Below, piece after piece: positions 16,630 through 25,104 of a stretch of 64,000 nt of DNA. The position numbers and the translations under genes are program-made. Each line of letters starts with the position of its first letter. Within the stretch, counting starts at the first letter, position 1. This stretch comes from Streptomyces sp. Ru71 (GTDB lineage Bacteria > Actinomycetota > Actinomycetes > Streptomycetales > Streptomycetaceae): NCBI RefSeq assembly GCF_002920535.1, contig NZ_PQSS01000042.1, forward strand, positions 1 through 64,000. Reading direction: 5' to 3'. Under the pieces are notes generated by a model, which ran no database searches, had not been told where the DNA came from, and saw only the letters and a list, made by a program, of their open reading frames with translations.

Positions 16630-17271
16630 ATGGTGGAACAGGCGATGGGGCTGCGCGAACGCAAGAAGCTGGAGACGGCCAGGCGGATCTACCGCGTCGC
16701 GGTCGAGCTGTTCGCCGAGAAGGGGTTCGACCACGTCTCCGTACAGGAGATCGCCGACGCCGCCGACGTGTCCAAGATGACCGTCTTCAACTACTTCGGC
16801 ACCAAGGAGGACCTGGTCTTCGGCCCCATCGAGGAGCACTTCTCCGACGCCTACCGGGCCGTACGGGACCGCGAGCCGGGCGAATCGGCGGTGGACGCCG
16901 TACGCCGGCAGTTCCTTGAGATGACCGCCTCCCGCGACCCGTCCGTCGGGCTCAACGCCGAGCCGTTCTCCCGCCAGGTGCGCCGGATCATCAGCGAGAC
17001 ACCGGCCCTGATGGAGCGCGCCTACCTCTCCGCCCGCAAGGGCACCCGCATGCTCGCCGAGCTGCTCGCCGAGGAGACCGGCGACGCCACCCTCGCACTC
17101 GTCGCCGCCTCCGCCCTCACCGCCGCCCGCAGCGCCCTGATCGAGGAGCACCACCGCCGCATGGCCGCGGGGGAGAGCCCCGACCGGGTGGCCGCCGACG
17201 CACCCGAGCGCGCCGCGCGGGCGTTCGGCCTGGTCGAAAACGGCCTGAGCGGCTACGCCGTCAGGCCGTAG
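16630..17271 (+). CDS. TetR/AcrR family transcriptional regulator
   Basis: This 213-residue regulator has an N-terminal helix-turn-helix (residues about 15-65: TARRIYRVAVELFAEKGFD, then VSVQEIADAADVSKMTVFNYFGTKEDL), followed by an all-helical ligand domain without a recognisable ligand motif. It is divergent from the MFS pump at 15065-16534 and most likely represses it. The ATG at 16630 is the first in frame. The next gene follows after only 10 bp, suggesting co-transcription with the mycothiol-type enzyme. Confidence 0.9.
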   Translation: MVEQAMGLRERKKLETARRIYRVAVELFAEKGFDHVSVQEIADAADVSKMTVFNYFGTKEDLVFGPIEEHFSDAYRAVRDREPGESAVDAVRRQFLEMTASRDPSVGLNAEPFSRQVRRIISETPALMERAYLSARKGTRMLAELLAEETGDATLALVAASALTAARSALIEEHHRRMAAGESPDRVAADAPERAARAFGLVENGLSGYAVRP

Positions 17272-17281
17272 GCTCGCCGCC

Positions 17282-18079
17282 ATGCCCACGGCGAAGAAGC
17301 GCACCCGGACCTACGACCCGACCAAGATCCGCACCGCCGTCCACGCCCAGTTCGGACACGTACGCGAGGCGGTGCGCACGCTCACCCCCGAGCAGCTGGC
17401 GCTGCCCACCCGGCTCCGCGAGTGGACCGTGCGGGACCTGGTCGCCCACCTCGGCATGACCCTGCGCGCGTTCTCCCGGCTGGTGAGCCTGCCCGAACCC
17501 GCCCGCCCGGACGGGGCGCTGCTCGACTGGCCGTTCGCCATCGCCGCCGAGGCGCCCGACATCGCCGGGTACGCCCGCAAGCTCGCCGACGACCACCCCG
17601 ACCTGGACGCCTACCTCGCCGCCTGCGAGGAGCGCTTCACCGCCGACCTCGCCGCCCATCCCGGCACCCGGCTGCTGGCCGCCAGTGGGGGCGCGCTCAC
17701 GGTGGACGACTACCTGGTCACCCGTACCGTCGAGCTGATCGTCCACACCGACGACCTGAACGCCGCCGTGCCCGGCCTGGAGGTCCCCTACGACCGGCAG
17801 GCGCTCGCCGCGTGCACCCGACTGCTCGCCGACGCCCTCGCCGCCAGGGCACCCGGCGGCGCCACCGAGGTGCGTATCCCGCCGTATGCCGTGGTGCAGT
17901 GCGTCGAGGGGCCCCGGCACACCCGCGGCACCCCGCCCAACGTCGTCGAGACCGACCCCCTCACCTGGATCCGGCTGGCGACCGGGCGGCTGGAGTGGAA
18001 GGACGCCGTCGCCGGCGCGAAGGTCAGCGCGAGCGGGGAGCGGGCCGACCTGAGCGGTCTGCTGCCCCTGCTGGCCTGA
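17282..18079 (+). CDS. Maleylpyruvate isomerase family, mycothiol-dependent-type enzyme
   Basis: This 265-residue protein has the DinB-like four-helix fold of the maleylpyruvate isomerase N-domain family. The typical opening region (FGHVREAVRTLTPEQLALPT, residues about 25-45) is followed by REWTVRDLVAHLGMTLRAF, whose His is a metal-ligand position. VTRTVELIVHTDDLNAAV near residue 150 supplies further conserved His/Asp residues. The C-terminal part (residues 185-265) resembles the sterol-carrier-like domain often fused in actinobacteria. Enzymes of the family use mycothiol as thiol cofactor, but the substrate here is unknown. The ATG lies 10 bp after the TetR gene. The coding end overlaps the first copy of a 33-bp tandem repeat. 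Confidence 0.75.
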   Translation: MPTAKKRTRTYDPTKIRTAVHAQFGHVREAVRTLTPEQLALPTRLREWTVRDLVAHLGMTLRAFSRLVSLPEPARPDGALLDWPFAIAAEAPDIAGYARKLADDHPDLDAYLAACEERFTADLAAHPGTRLLAASGGALTVDDYLVTRTVELIVHTDDLNAAVPGLEVPYDRQALAACTRLLADALAARAPGGATEVRIPPYAVVQCVEGPRHTRGTPPNVVETDPLTWIRLATGRLEWKDAVAGAKVSASGERADLSGLLPLLA

Positions 18080-18137
18080 CGACGGAACCGGTCGCTGAGG
18101 TGCCTGGCCTGACGACGGAACCGGTCGCTCAGGTGCC
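18072..18137. repeat. Two tandem 33-bp units spanning a stop codon
   Basis: Units at 18072-18104 and 18105-18137 differ at one base. The unit contains the last codons and TGA of the preceding gene, so the duplication copied the gene end into the spacer. The unit length is a multiple of three. Confidence 0.85.
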
Positions 18138-18150
18138 TCGTCCCACCGAC

Positions 18151-18612
18151 ATGGACAGGCACTCACAGCGCATGACCCTCGTGGCCGCCGCCGTGCTCGT
18201 CCCGCTGGTGGCGGCCTGCGGCAGCGAACACGCGGGCGCGGGCTCCGGCAGCGGCTCGGTCAGCCCCGAACCCCCCGTCACCGGCACCCACTGGCGCATC
18301 GAAAGCATCAGCAGCCACGGCAGTACCGAACACCCCGGCAGCACCGCGCATCTGAGGTTCGATCCGAAGACCGGGAAGGCCGGCGGCCGGCTGGGCTGCA
18401 ACCACTTCAGCGCCGCGGCCACCGTACGCGACGGCAATATCACCCTCGGGTCCCCGACCACGACCCGAATGATGTGCGACGCCTCACTCATGCGCACCGA
18501 GCGGACCCTGCTCGGCGTCTTCAACAGCACCCTCAAGTACCGCCTGGAGCACGGCACTCTCACGCTGACCTGCACAAACGGAACGATCATCCAAGCCGTC
18601 GAGCAGAAGTGA
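18151..18612 (+). CDS. META (HslJ-like) domain lipoprotein
   Basis: This 153-residue secreted protein begins with a lipoprotein signal (hydrophobic VAAAVLVPLVAACG, lipobox AAC near residue 20), so it should be anchored to the outer face of the membrane. The mature part, after a Gly/Ser linker, has the META/HslJ pattern: THWRIESIS, then GRLGCNHFSAAATV near residue 88 and MMCDASLMRTERTLL near residue 115. Two Cys in the domain may form a disulfide. In E. coli HslJ is heat-inducible and linked to novobiocin resistance, but the role here is unknown. The ATG at 18151 is the only start that places the signal at the N-terminus. Confidence 0.8.
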   Translation: MDRHSQRMTLVAAAVLVPLVAACGSEHAGAGSGSGSVSPEPPVTGTHWRIESISSHGSTEHPGSTAHLRFDPKTGKAGGRLGCNHFSAAATVRDGNITLGSPTTTRMMCDASLMRTERTLLGVFNSTLKYRLEHGTLTLTCTNGTIIQAVEQK

Positions 18613-18673
18613 TCGGTAAGGGCGCTGCATCCCCAATTCGGACCAGTGGTCGATCTCGCCTACACTCGGGGAC

Positions 18674-20203
18674 GTGCCACGTGGTGACGGTCGACTCAAT
18701 CACGATCTGCTTCCCGGCGAAAAAGGCCCCCAGGACGCTTGCGGCGTCTTCGGCGTCTGGGCTCCCGGTGAAGAGGTCGCAAAGCTCACGTACTTCGGGC
18801 TCTACGCCCTCCAGCACCGGGGTCAGGAATCCGCGGGAATCGCGGTAAGCAACGGCTCCCAGATCCTCGTCTTCAAGGACATGGGCCTGGTCTCCCAGGT
18901 CTTCGACGAGACCTCGCTCGGTTCGCTCCAGGGTCATATCGCGGTCGGACACGCCCGCTACTCGACCACCGGCGCCTCCGTGTGGGAGAACGCCCAGCCG
19001 ACGTTCCGCGCCACCGCGCACGGCTCGATCGCGCTCGGTCACAACGGCAACCTGGTGAACACCGCGCAGCTCGCGGAGATGGTCGCCGAGCTACCCAACG
19101 ACAACAACAGCCGCTCCACCCGGGTCGCGGCCACCAACGACACCGACCTGCTGACGGCCCTGCTGGCCGCCCAGGTCGACGAGGACGGCAAGCCGCTGAC
19201 CATCGAGGAGGCCGCGCACGTCGTCCTCCCGAAGGTGCGGGGCGCCTTCAGCCTCGTCTTCATGGACGAGCACACCCTCTACGCCGGCCGGGACCCGCAG
19301 GGCATCCGCCCGCTGGTGCTGGGCCGTCTGGAGCGCGGCTGGGTGGTCGCCTCCGAGACCGCCGCCCTGGACATCTGCGGCGCCAGCTTCGTGCGGGAGA
19401 TAGAGCCGGGCGAGTTCGTCGCCATCGACGAGAACGGTCTGCGCACCTCGCGATTCGCAGAAGCGAAGCCCAAGGGCTGTGTCTTCGAGTATGTGTACCT
19501 GGCCCGCCCGGACACCGACATCGCCGGCCGCAACGTCTACCTCTCCCGGGTCGAGATGGGCCGCCGCCTCGCCAAGGAGGCGCCCGTCGAGGCCGACCTG
19601 GTGATAGCGACGCCGGAGTCCGGCACTCCGGCCGCCATCGGCTACGCGGAGGCCTCCGGCATCCCGTTCGGCGCCGGCCTGGTCAAGAACGCCTACGTCG
19701 GCCGGACCTTCATCCAGCCCTCGCAGACCATCCGCCAGCTCGGCATCCGCCTGAAGCTGAACCCGCTCAAGGAAGTGATCAAGGGCAAGCGCCTGGTGGT
19801 CGTCGACGACTCGATCGTCCGCGGCAACACCCAGCGCGCCCTGGTGCGCATGCTGCGCGAGGCGGGCGCCGCCGAGGTCCACATCCGGATCTCCTCGCCG
19901 CCCGTGAAGTGGCCCTGCTTCTTCGGCATCGACTTCGCCACCCGTGCGGAGCTCATCGCCAACGGCATGACCATCGACGAGATCGGCACCTCGCTGGGCG
20001 CCGATTCGCTGGCGTACATCTCCCTCGACGGCATGATCGAGGCGACCACCATCGCCAAGCCGAACCTGTGCCGTGCCTGCTTCGACGGCGAGTACCCGAT
20101 GGAACTGCCCGACCCGGAGCTGCTCGGCAAGCAGCTGCTGGAGACCGAGCTGGCCGCCGGCCCGGCCGCCACGGCCGCCGCCGACGCGATCCGCCGCCCG
20201 TAG
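18674..20203 (+). CDS. purF: Amidophosphoribosyltransferase
   Basis: PurF makes 5-phosphoribosylamine from PRPP and glutamine and is the committed first step of purine synthesis. The 509-residue product starts with a propeptide that ends before the nucleophile Cys in GPQDACGVFG (about residue 23), as in the Bacillus-type enzyme. Glutaminase features include ALQHRGQESAG and GHNGNLVN. The PRPP loop is VVVDDSIVRGNTQRALV near residue 375. Cys residues in KGCVFEYVYLARPD, KWPCFFGID and LCRACFDGEYPMELP fit the 4Fe-4S type. A TACACT hexamer just upstream of the GTG at 18674 may be a -10 box. purM follows after 44 bp. Confidence 0.97.
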   Translation: MPRGDGRLNHDLLPGEKGPQDACGVFGVWAPGEEVAKLTYFGLYALQHRGQESAGIAVSNGSQILVFKDMGLVSQVFDETSLGSLQGHIAVGHARYSTTGASVWENAQPTFRATAHGSIALGHNGNLVNTAQLAEMVAELPNDNNSRSTRVAATNDTDLLTALLAAQVDEDGKPLTIEEAAHVVLPKVRGAFSLVFMDEHTLYAGRDPQGIRPLVLGRLERGWVVASETAALDICGASFVREIEPGEFVAIDENGLRTSRFAEAKPKGCVFEYVYLARPDTDIAGRNVYLSRVEMGRRLAKEAPVEADLVIATPESGTPAAIGYAEASGIPFGAGLVKNAYVGRTFIQPSQTIRQLGIRLKLNPLKEVIKGKRLVVVDDSIVRGNTQRALVRMLREAGAAEVHIRISSPPVKWPCFFGIDFATRAELIANGMTIDEIGTSLGADSLAYISLDGMIEATTIAKPNLCRACFDGEYPMELPDPELLGKQLLETELAAGPAATAAADAIRRP

Positions 20204-20247
20204 ACGGCCCGCAAGTCCTGCCGTACGACACGAAAGTTCTCCTCTCC

Positions 20248-21312
20248 ATGTCTGAGACGACTGGTGCCAGCTACGCAGCCGCGGGCGTCGACATCGAAGC
20301 GGGCGACCGCGCGGTCGAGCTGATGAAGGAGTGGGTGAAGAAGACGCAGCGCCCCGAGGTCCTCGGCGGCCTCGGCGGTTTCGCCGGCCTCTTCGACGCC
20401 TCCGCCCTCAAGCGCTACGAGCGGCCCCTGCTGGCCTCCGCCACCGACGGCGTGGGCACGAAGGTCGACATCGCCCGCCAGATGGGTGTCTACGACACCA
20501 TCGGCCACGACCTGGTCGCCATGGTCATGGACGACATCGTGGTGTGCGGTGCCGAGCCGCTGTTCATGACCGACTACATCTGCGTCGGCAAGGTCCACCC
20601 CGAGCGGGTCGCCGCCATCGTCAAGGGCATCGCGGAGGGCTGCGTACTGGCCGGCTGCGCCCTGGTGGGCGGCGAGACGGCCGAACACCCGGGCCTGCTG
20701 GGCGCGGACGACTTCGACGTCGCCGGCGCCGGTACGGGCGTCGTGGAGGCCGACCGGCTGCTCGGCGCCGACCGCATCCGCACGGGTGACGCCGTCATCG
20801 CCATGGCGTCCTCCGGGCTTCACTCGAACGGGTACTCGCTGGTCCGGCACGTCCTGCTGAACCAGGCCGGCCTGTCCCTGGACGCCCGGATCGAGGAGCT
20901 CGGCCGCACCCTCGGCGAGGAGCTGCTGGAGCCCACCAAGATCTACTCGCTGGACTGCCTGGCCCTGATGCGCACCGCCGAGGTGCACGCCTTCAGCCAC
21001 ATCACCGGCGGCGGCCTGGCCGCGAACCTCGCCCGGGTGATCCCGGACACGCTGCACGCCGTGGTCGACCGCTCCACCTGGACGCCCGATGCGATCTTCG
21101 ACCTCGTCGGCCGCACCGGCCAGGTCGAGCGGCTGGAGCTGGAGAAGACGCTGAACATGGGCGTCGGCATGATGGCGATCGTCCCGCAGGAGTCCGTGGA
21201 CGTGGCCCTGGCCACCCTGGCCGACCGTGACGTCGAGGCGTGGGTGGCCGGCGAGATCACCGAGCGCGGCGAGCACACCACCGGCGCGGAACTGGTCGGC
21301 GACTACGCGTGA
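20248..21312 (+). CDS. purM: Phosphoribosylformylglycinamidine cyclo-ligase (AIR synthetase)
   Basis: PurM closes the imidazole ring of FGAM using ATP to form AIR. The 354-residue product has SYAAAGVDIEAGDRAVE at residues about 8-24, the nucleotide loop ASATDGVGTKVDIA near 65, and MVMDDIVVCGAEPLFMTDYI near 100. GGETAEHPGL lies near residue 145, and AFSHITGGGLAANLARV near 250. The ATG at 20248 is 44 bp after purF and both genes are read in the same direction, so they probably form a purFM operon ended by the hairpin at 21390-21423. Confidence 0.97.
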   Translation: MSETTGASYAAAGVDIEAGDRAVELMKEWVKKTQRPEVLGGLGGFAGLFDASALKRYERPLLASATDGVGTKVDIARQMGVYDTIGHDLVAMVMDDIVVCGAEPLFMTDYICVGKVHPERVAAIVKGIAEGCVLAGCALVGGETAEHPGLLGADDFDVAGAGTGVVEADRLLGADRIRTGDAVIAMASSGLHSNGYSLVRHVLLNQAGLSLDARIEELGRTLGEELLEPTKIYSLDCLALMRTAEVHAFSHITGGGLAANLARVIPDTLHAVVDRSTWTPDAIFDLVGRTGQVERLELEKTLNMGVGMMAIVPQESVDVALATLADRDVEAWVAGEITERGEHTTGAELVGDYA

Positions 21313-21389
21313 CCTGCCCTGACTGGGGTCCCTCGGCTCACGGAGCACGGGGGACCCACCAGGGGCGGACCGTGTGACGGCAGCACGAA

Positions 21390-21423
21390 ACCCGGTCCGG
21401 TGCTCAAGCGCCCCGGACCGGGT
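21390..21423. terminator. Terminator between purM and DUF3073 gene
   Basis: An 11-bp perfect inverted repeat (acccggtccgg / ccggaccgggt) with a 12-nt loop lies between converging genes and can serve both. Confidence 0.75.
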
Positions 21424-21447
21424 CAAGCGGCGAAATGCCGCGCAGCG

Positions 21448-21705
21448 TTACGCGCCGCGACGGTGTTGCGAGGACTGGCTGTCCTCGTCCTCCTCGTCGT
21501 CGTCCTCGTCGTAGAGGTCGGCGTACCGGGAGTACAGATCGTCGTCGTCGTGCTCATCGTCCTCGAAGCGGTCACCGTTCGGCGACTGGTTCGACGTCGA
21601 TGCGCCCAGCTCCTCGGCCAGGCGTGCGAGGTCCGTCCCACCGCTGTTGTACTTCAGCTGGCGGGCGACCTTCGTCTGCTTGGCCTTGGCCCGGCCGCGC
21701 CCCAT
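21448..21705 (-). CDS. DUF3073 family small basic/acidic protein
   Basis: This 85-residue actinobacterial protein of unknown function has a basic N-terminus (GRGRAKAKQTKVARQLKY) followed by DLARLAEELGA and a highly acidic C-terminal half (runs such as DDEHDDDDLYS and DEDDDEEDED). This split charge is the family hallmark. No membrane segment is seen. A nucleic-acid or protein-binding role would fit the charge pattern, but nothing in the sequence proves it. It converges on purM and lies downstream of a 314-bp spacer that must hold its promoter. Confidence 0.85.
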   Translation of the reverse strand: MGRGRAKAKQTKVARQLKYNSGGTDLARLAEELGASTSNQSPNGDRFEDDEHDDDDLYSRYADLYDEDDDEEDEDSQSSQHRRGA

Positions 21706-21930
21706 GGCTCGACCCCCTCAACGACGGGGCTCGACGGCCCCAGAGTCTGACACGCGTTCATGATCCGGCACGGACTCTCCGCAGAGAGGCCGGTCCGTAG
21801 GGCTTCCACGGTACCTGAGCCCGCGCCCATACGGTACGTCGCCCGCAGCACGCGCGTGTGCACAGGACCTTCGAGGCGCCCTGTCCTCGCTGGTCAATGG
21901 CGATTTTAACCACTTATCCGAGGACGACCC

Positions 21931-21969
21931 GCCGGTGGAAGTGAGAGTTCTCTCGAAGTATCCACCGGC
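21931..21969 (-). terminator. Nested hairpin downstream of vdh
   Basis: A 9-bp inverted repeat (gccggtgga / tccaccggc) encloses a second small hairpin (gagag/ctctc). It lies 50 bp beyond the vdh stop in the 314-bp spacer 21706-22019. It is a plausible terminator for vdh, although no T-run is present. The rest of the spacer shows no gene and should carry the DUF3073 promoter. Confidence 0.45.
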
Positions 21970-22019
21970 AGGTACCGCGCGAACACGTGTGCAGTGCGTG
22001 CGGCGGGCGATGCGGAACG

Positions 22020-23126
22020 TCAGCGTCCGCACTTGGCGGCGGCCGCCTCCGCCATCCGCTGCTCGGCGATCCGGTCGGCCGCGGCGGCCGGCGGAATACC
22101 GTCCTCCTTCGCACGTGCGAATATGGCCAGCGTGGTGTCGAAGATCTTCGACGCCTTCGCCTTGCACCGCTCGAAGTCGAAGCCGTGCAGCTCGTCGGCC
22201 ACCTGGATGACCCCGCCGGCGTTCACCACGTAGTCCGGCGCGTACAGGATCCCGCGGTCCGCGAGGTCCTTCTCCACACCCGGATGGGCCAGCTGGTTGT
22301 TCGCCGCGCCGCACACGACCTTCGCGGTCAGCACCGGCACGGACAGATCGTTCAGCGCGCCGCCGAGCGCGCACGGGGCGTAGATGTCCAGGCCCTCGAC
22401 ACGGATCAGCGCCTCGGTGTCGGCGACCGCGCTCACACCCTGCGGGTGCCGGTCGAGGATGCGGCGCACGGCGTCCTCACGCACGTCCGTGATCACGACC
22501 TCGGCGCCCTCCGCGCGCAGGTGCTCCACCAGGTGGTGGCCGACCTTGCCGACGCCGGCGATGCCGACCTTGCGGCCACGCAGCGACGGGTCGCCCCACA
22601 GGTGCTGCGCGGAGGCCCGCATGCCCTGGTAGACGCCGAAGGCGGTGAGCACGGAGGAGTCGCCCGCGCCGCCGTTCTCGGGCGAGCGGCCGGTGGTCCA
22701 CCGGCACTCGCGCGCGACGACGTCCATGTCGGCCACGTACGTGCCGACGTCGCAGGCGGTGACGTACCGGCCGCCCAGCGAGGCCACCATGCGGCCGTAG
22801 GCGAGCAGCAGCTCCTCGGTCTTGTCCCGCTCCGGGTCCCCGATGATCACGGCTTTGCCGCCGCCGTGGTCCAGCCCGGCCATGGCGTTCTTGTACGACA
22901 TGCCGCGCGCCAGGTTGAGGGCGTCGGCGACGGCCTCCTCCTCGGTGGCGTACGGGTAGAAGCGCGTGCCGCCGAGCGCGGGGCCCAGCGCGGTGGAGTG
23001 GATGGCGATGACGGCCTTCAGGCCGCTGGCGCGGTCCTGGCAGAGCACGACCTGCTCATGGCCGCCCTGGTCCGAGTGGAACAGGGTGTGCAGTACACCA
23101 ACAGGTGCGCCGGTTACGTCGGTCAC
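22020..23126 (-). CDS. vdh: Valine dehydrogenase (branched-chain Glu/Leu/Phe/Val dehydrogenase family)
   Basis: Vdh deaminates valine and other branched-chain amino acids to keto acids with NAD, feeding acyl-CoA precursors for polyketides and fatty acids in Streptomyces. The 368-residue product has the dinucleotide-binding GVGKVGHHLVEHL near residue 185, the catalytic-Lys segment AGLDHGGGKAVIIGDP near 85, and the substrate region CALGGALNDLSVP. I start it at the GTG at 23126, which has a ggag site 8 bp upstream and gives (M)TDVTGAPVGVLHTLF, the usual Streptomyces start. Upstream in-frame ATG codons would add about 24 residues without support. It is monocistronic and divergent from the hypothetical gene at 23372. 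Confidence 0.93.
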   Translation of the reverse strand: MTDVTGAPVGVLHTLFHSDQGGHEQVVLCQDRASGLKAVIAIHSTALGPALGGTRFYPYATEEEAVADALNLARGMSYKNAMAGLDHGGGKAVIIGDPERDKTEELLLAYGRMVASLGGRYVTACDVGTYVADMDVVARECRWTTGRSPENGGAGDSSVLTAFGVYQGMRASAQHLWGDPSLRGRKVGIAGVGKVGHHLVEHLRAEGAEVVITDVREDAVRRILDRHPQGVSAVADTEALIRVEGLDIYAPCALGGALNDLSVPVLTAKVVCGAANNQLAHPGVEKDLADRGILYAPDYVVNAGGVIQVADELHGFDFERCKAKASKIFDTTLAIFARAKEDGIPPAAAADRIAEQRMAEAAAAKCGR

Positions 23127-23371
23127 GGTGGTGACTCCTGAGTAAGTTGCGGCGAGTGACATCAGGGCTCCGTGCGGGTGGCGGGGCCCCATGAGCATGA
23201 GCGTAGAGCCTGGGCCCCGTCACGGACCGCGCAGGGCCGCAGATCACCTTCTCAGGGAGTACACCCGCGTACGCGCGTGCGCGGCCGTGCGACGATTTGC
23301 ATGGATTTCCCGCAGGGTGTGAGCGCGGGCCCGCAAGGTTTCCCGTCCGGCCCGCGGGGGAGGGAGCAGGC

Positions 23372-24214
23372 GTGCCCAAGGTGTCCTCGCTGATCGTCCC
23401 GTACGCGGCGTACTTGCGCGTGTACGAGCCGCTGGCCGCCTTCCCCGAGCCGGAGCGCGGCCACTGGGCACGCTACGCCCGCCGCCCCGAACACCCCTCC
23501 TACCAGGACGAACTGCGCCGCTCACTGTCCGATCTGCTGCCCACCCCGCCGATCGCCGTGCCGGTGCACGAGAGCGACGACGCCTTCGTGCTGGAGGTGG
23601 ACGGCGTGGTGTGCGTGTGCCCCTGGCGGACCCGGCTGCGCGGCTGGCAGGCGCTCACCGGCCTCGACGAGGAGCTGCCCAAGGCCGTCCTGGACGCCGT
23701 ACTGCCCGAGGTGGTGCGCCGCCAGGCCGCCCAGGACTACGAGCGCTGGCGCGAACGCAACCCCGACGCCCGGCCGTGGATCCGCACCGCCACCTGGCAG
23801 GTGCCGCTGAACTGGTTCGTGCTCGTCTCCGACGAGGAACGCGAGTACGACAAGGGCTCCGCCGACCTCGCCCCCGTACTGCGCTACCGCACCCCGATGG
23901 TGCAGGCCCGGCGCCGGGTGGCCAGGGCGCTGCGCACGCTGAAGGACACCGTGGACGAAGGGCCGCTGGTCGACGGCGTGGTGGACGTGGGCCGCTGGCT
24001 GGAGGAGTTCCACCCGCGCTCCCTGGTGGAGCTGGACTACGGCGGCCTGGTGCACGCCCTGCCCGCCGGGGCGCTGGAGGACGACCACTCCGCGGCGGAC
24101 GTGGCCGAGGGCATCGCGGCGCTGCGGCGCGGGGACGGGGTGGCGGCCGGCGCCGCGTACGGGCGGCTGGTGGAGCGCTGGCGCTCGGTCCGGGACCTGC
24201 GGTCGGCGAACTGA
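23372..24214 (+). CDS. Conserved hypothetical protein, actinobacterial
   Basis: This 280-residue soluble protein has no domain that I can name. It is rich in Trp, Arg and acidic residues. Segments that look conserved are SSLIVPYAAYLRVYEPL at the N-terminus, VDGVVCVCPWRTRLRGWQAL near residue 75, WQVPLNWFVLVSDEEREY near 145, and FHPRSLVELDYGGLVHAL near 210. No signal peptide or membrane segment is present. The GTG at 23372 follows a gggagggag ribosome site. It is divergent from vdh and precedes bldC by more than 550 bp, so it is probably a single-gene unit. I recall a similar gene in this position in S. coelicolor, with no known role. Confidence 0.75.
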   Translation: MPKVSSLIVPYAAYLRVYEPLAAFPEPERGHWARYARRPEHPSYQDELRRSLSDLLPTPPIAVPVHESDDAFVLEVDGVVCVCPWRTRLRGWQALTGLDEELPKAVLDAVLPEVVRRQAAQDYERWRERNPDARPWIRTATWQVPLNWFVLVSDEEREYDKGSADLAPVLRYRTPMVQARRRVARALRTLKDTVDEGPLVDGVVDVGRWLEEFHPRSLVELDYGGLVHALPAGALEDDHSAADVAEGIAALRRGDGVAAGAAYGRLVERWRSVRDLRSAN

Positions 24215-24456
24215 CGTCTCGACAGACACCGACCCGAGTGACGTGCGTCACGGACGTGGCGCGTGTCACGGCGTACGGTCTACGCGCCCGACGTACTCCG
24301 CACTACGCGAGTTGACGGGACGTAGGTCCCGATCCGGGCGTTTGCGTCAAGCGTGACAGACCGCACGTACACGCCCCTTGCGCCCGTTACCCGCCCTCGT
24401 GCCAAAATAGGACAAGGAGTCCGGGGAGGGCTCTGTCCGTCCAACTGTGTTCCACT

Positions 24457-24636
24457 ATGGGCGGAATCTCAGCATTGCACGCTTTGGGGGGTCTGGTGAC
24501 TCCTGATCGCCCTGTGACTGATCGTCACAGTGGCGTGACTGTCCGCTATGGCATGGTCCATCGGCTTCCGTCGCTGATGAACACCTGGGAGGGCAATTCC
24601 ATCGGTTTGGCCGACGCGGCTGGACAGATGGTGTAG
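24457..24636 (+). CDS. Candidate small ORF in the bldC leader
   Basis: A 59-codon frame starts at ATG 24457. A second start, GTG 24496, has a ggggggt site just upstream and would give 46 residues. The C-terminal part reads RLPSLMNTWEGNSIG, then LADAAGQMV. There is no signal peptide or recognisable domain. The composition is less GC-rich at third positions than normal genes here, which argues against a regular CDS. It ends 133 bp before bldC. It may be a translated leader or chance. Confidence 0.22.
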   Translation: MGGISALHALGGLVTPDRPVTDRHSGVTVRYGMVHRLPSLMNTWEGNSIGLADAAGQMV

Positions 24637-24731
24637 TTGTAGTGCCGAGGACAAGCCGTTCGTCCTATAACCGACTCGACTCGCGTCCGCCATTTCGGGC
24701 AACGCGGGTCAAGGTGCAGAATTTAGAGGAA

Positions 24732-24753
24732 AGAACCGAGAAGGTTCGGTTCT
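24732..24753 (+). promoter_or_regulatory. Hairpin just upstream of the bldC ribosome site
   Basis: An 8-bp perfect stem (agaaccga / tcggttct) with a 6-nt loop ends only 3 bp before the gaggagg ribosome site (24757-24763) of bldC. Its position suits translational or RNA-stability control, but none is known to me. Confidence 0.5.
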
Positions 24754-24769
24754 CCCGAGGAGGCCGCTC

Positions 24770-24976
24770 ATGACCGCTCGCACCCCTGATGCCGAGCCGC
24801 TGCTGACCCCGGCTGAGGTCGCCACCATGTTCCGCGTCGACCCGAAGACGGTCACGCGCTGGGCGAAGGCCGGCAAGCTCACGTCGATCCGCACGCTCGG
24901 CGGGCACCGCCGCTACCGCGAGGCCGAGGTCCGCGCTCTGCTCGCGGGCATCCCGCAGCAGCGCAGCGAGGCCTGA
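24770..24976 (+). CDS. bldC: Developmental regulator BldC (small MerR-like DNA-binding protein)
   Basis: BldC is a 68-residue DNA-binding protein related to MerR winged helices. It holds back sporulation genes so that vegetative growth and aerial growth are not skipped. The product is the full-length form: LLTPAEVATMFRVDPKTVTRW (helix-turn-helix, residues about 11-31), then KLTSIRTLGGHRRYREAEV (wing, residues 36-54). It lacks the dimerisation coil of true MerR proteins and binds direct repeats cooperatively. The ATG has a strong gaggagg site. It has a long structured leader and its own T-tailed terminator, so it is a single-gene unit. From memory the sequence is essentially that of S. coelicolor BldC (SCO4091). 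Confidence 0.97.
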   Translation: MTARTPDAEPLLTPAEVATMFRVDPKTVTRWAKAGKLTSIRTLGGHRRYREAEVRALLAGIPQQRSEA

Positions 24977-25104
24977 CCAACTGAATAACGGGCGAAACAG
25001 CAGGTCCCCCAACCTGCCTCAGCGCCCGGAACCACAGCTCCAAGCGACGCGGGGACTGCCCCAACAGGCCCCACGCCCACACGGAACACAAGGGTGCGTC
25101 GTCG

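Larger units (their letters stand above)
24215..24769. promoter_or_regulatory. Long leader/promoter region of bldC
   Basis: These 555 bp separate the hypothetical gene from bldC. The first part (24220-24320) holds several short tgacgt/cgtcac-like repeats. From about 24400 on, base composition is markedly less GC-rich than in coding DNA. A caaaat hexamer at about 24404 could be a -10 box. The region contains the small open frame 24457-24636 and the hairpin 24732-24753. Length and structure suggest a long, regulated bldC leader. Confidence 0.45.

Noticed and set aside
21718..22374. Open frame across the spacer between the DUF3073 gene and vdh
   Set aside because: It overlaps the vdh 3' end in a non-coding phase and has no recognisable domain.
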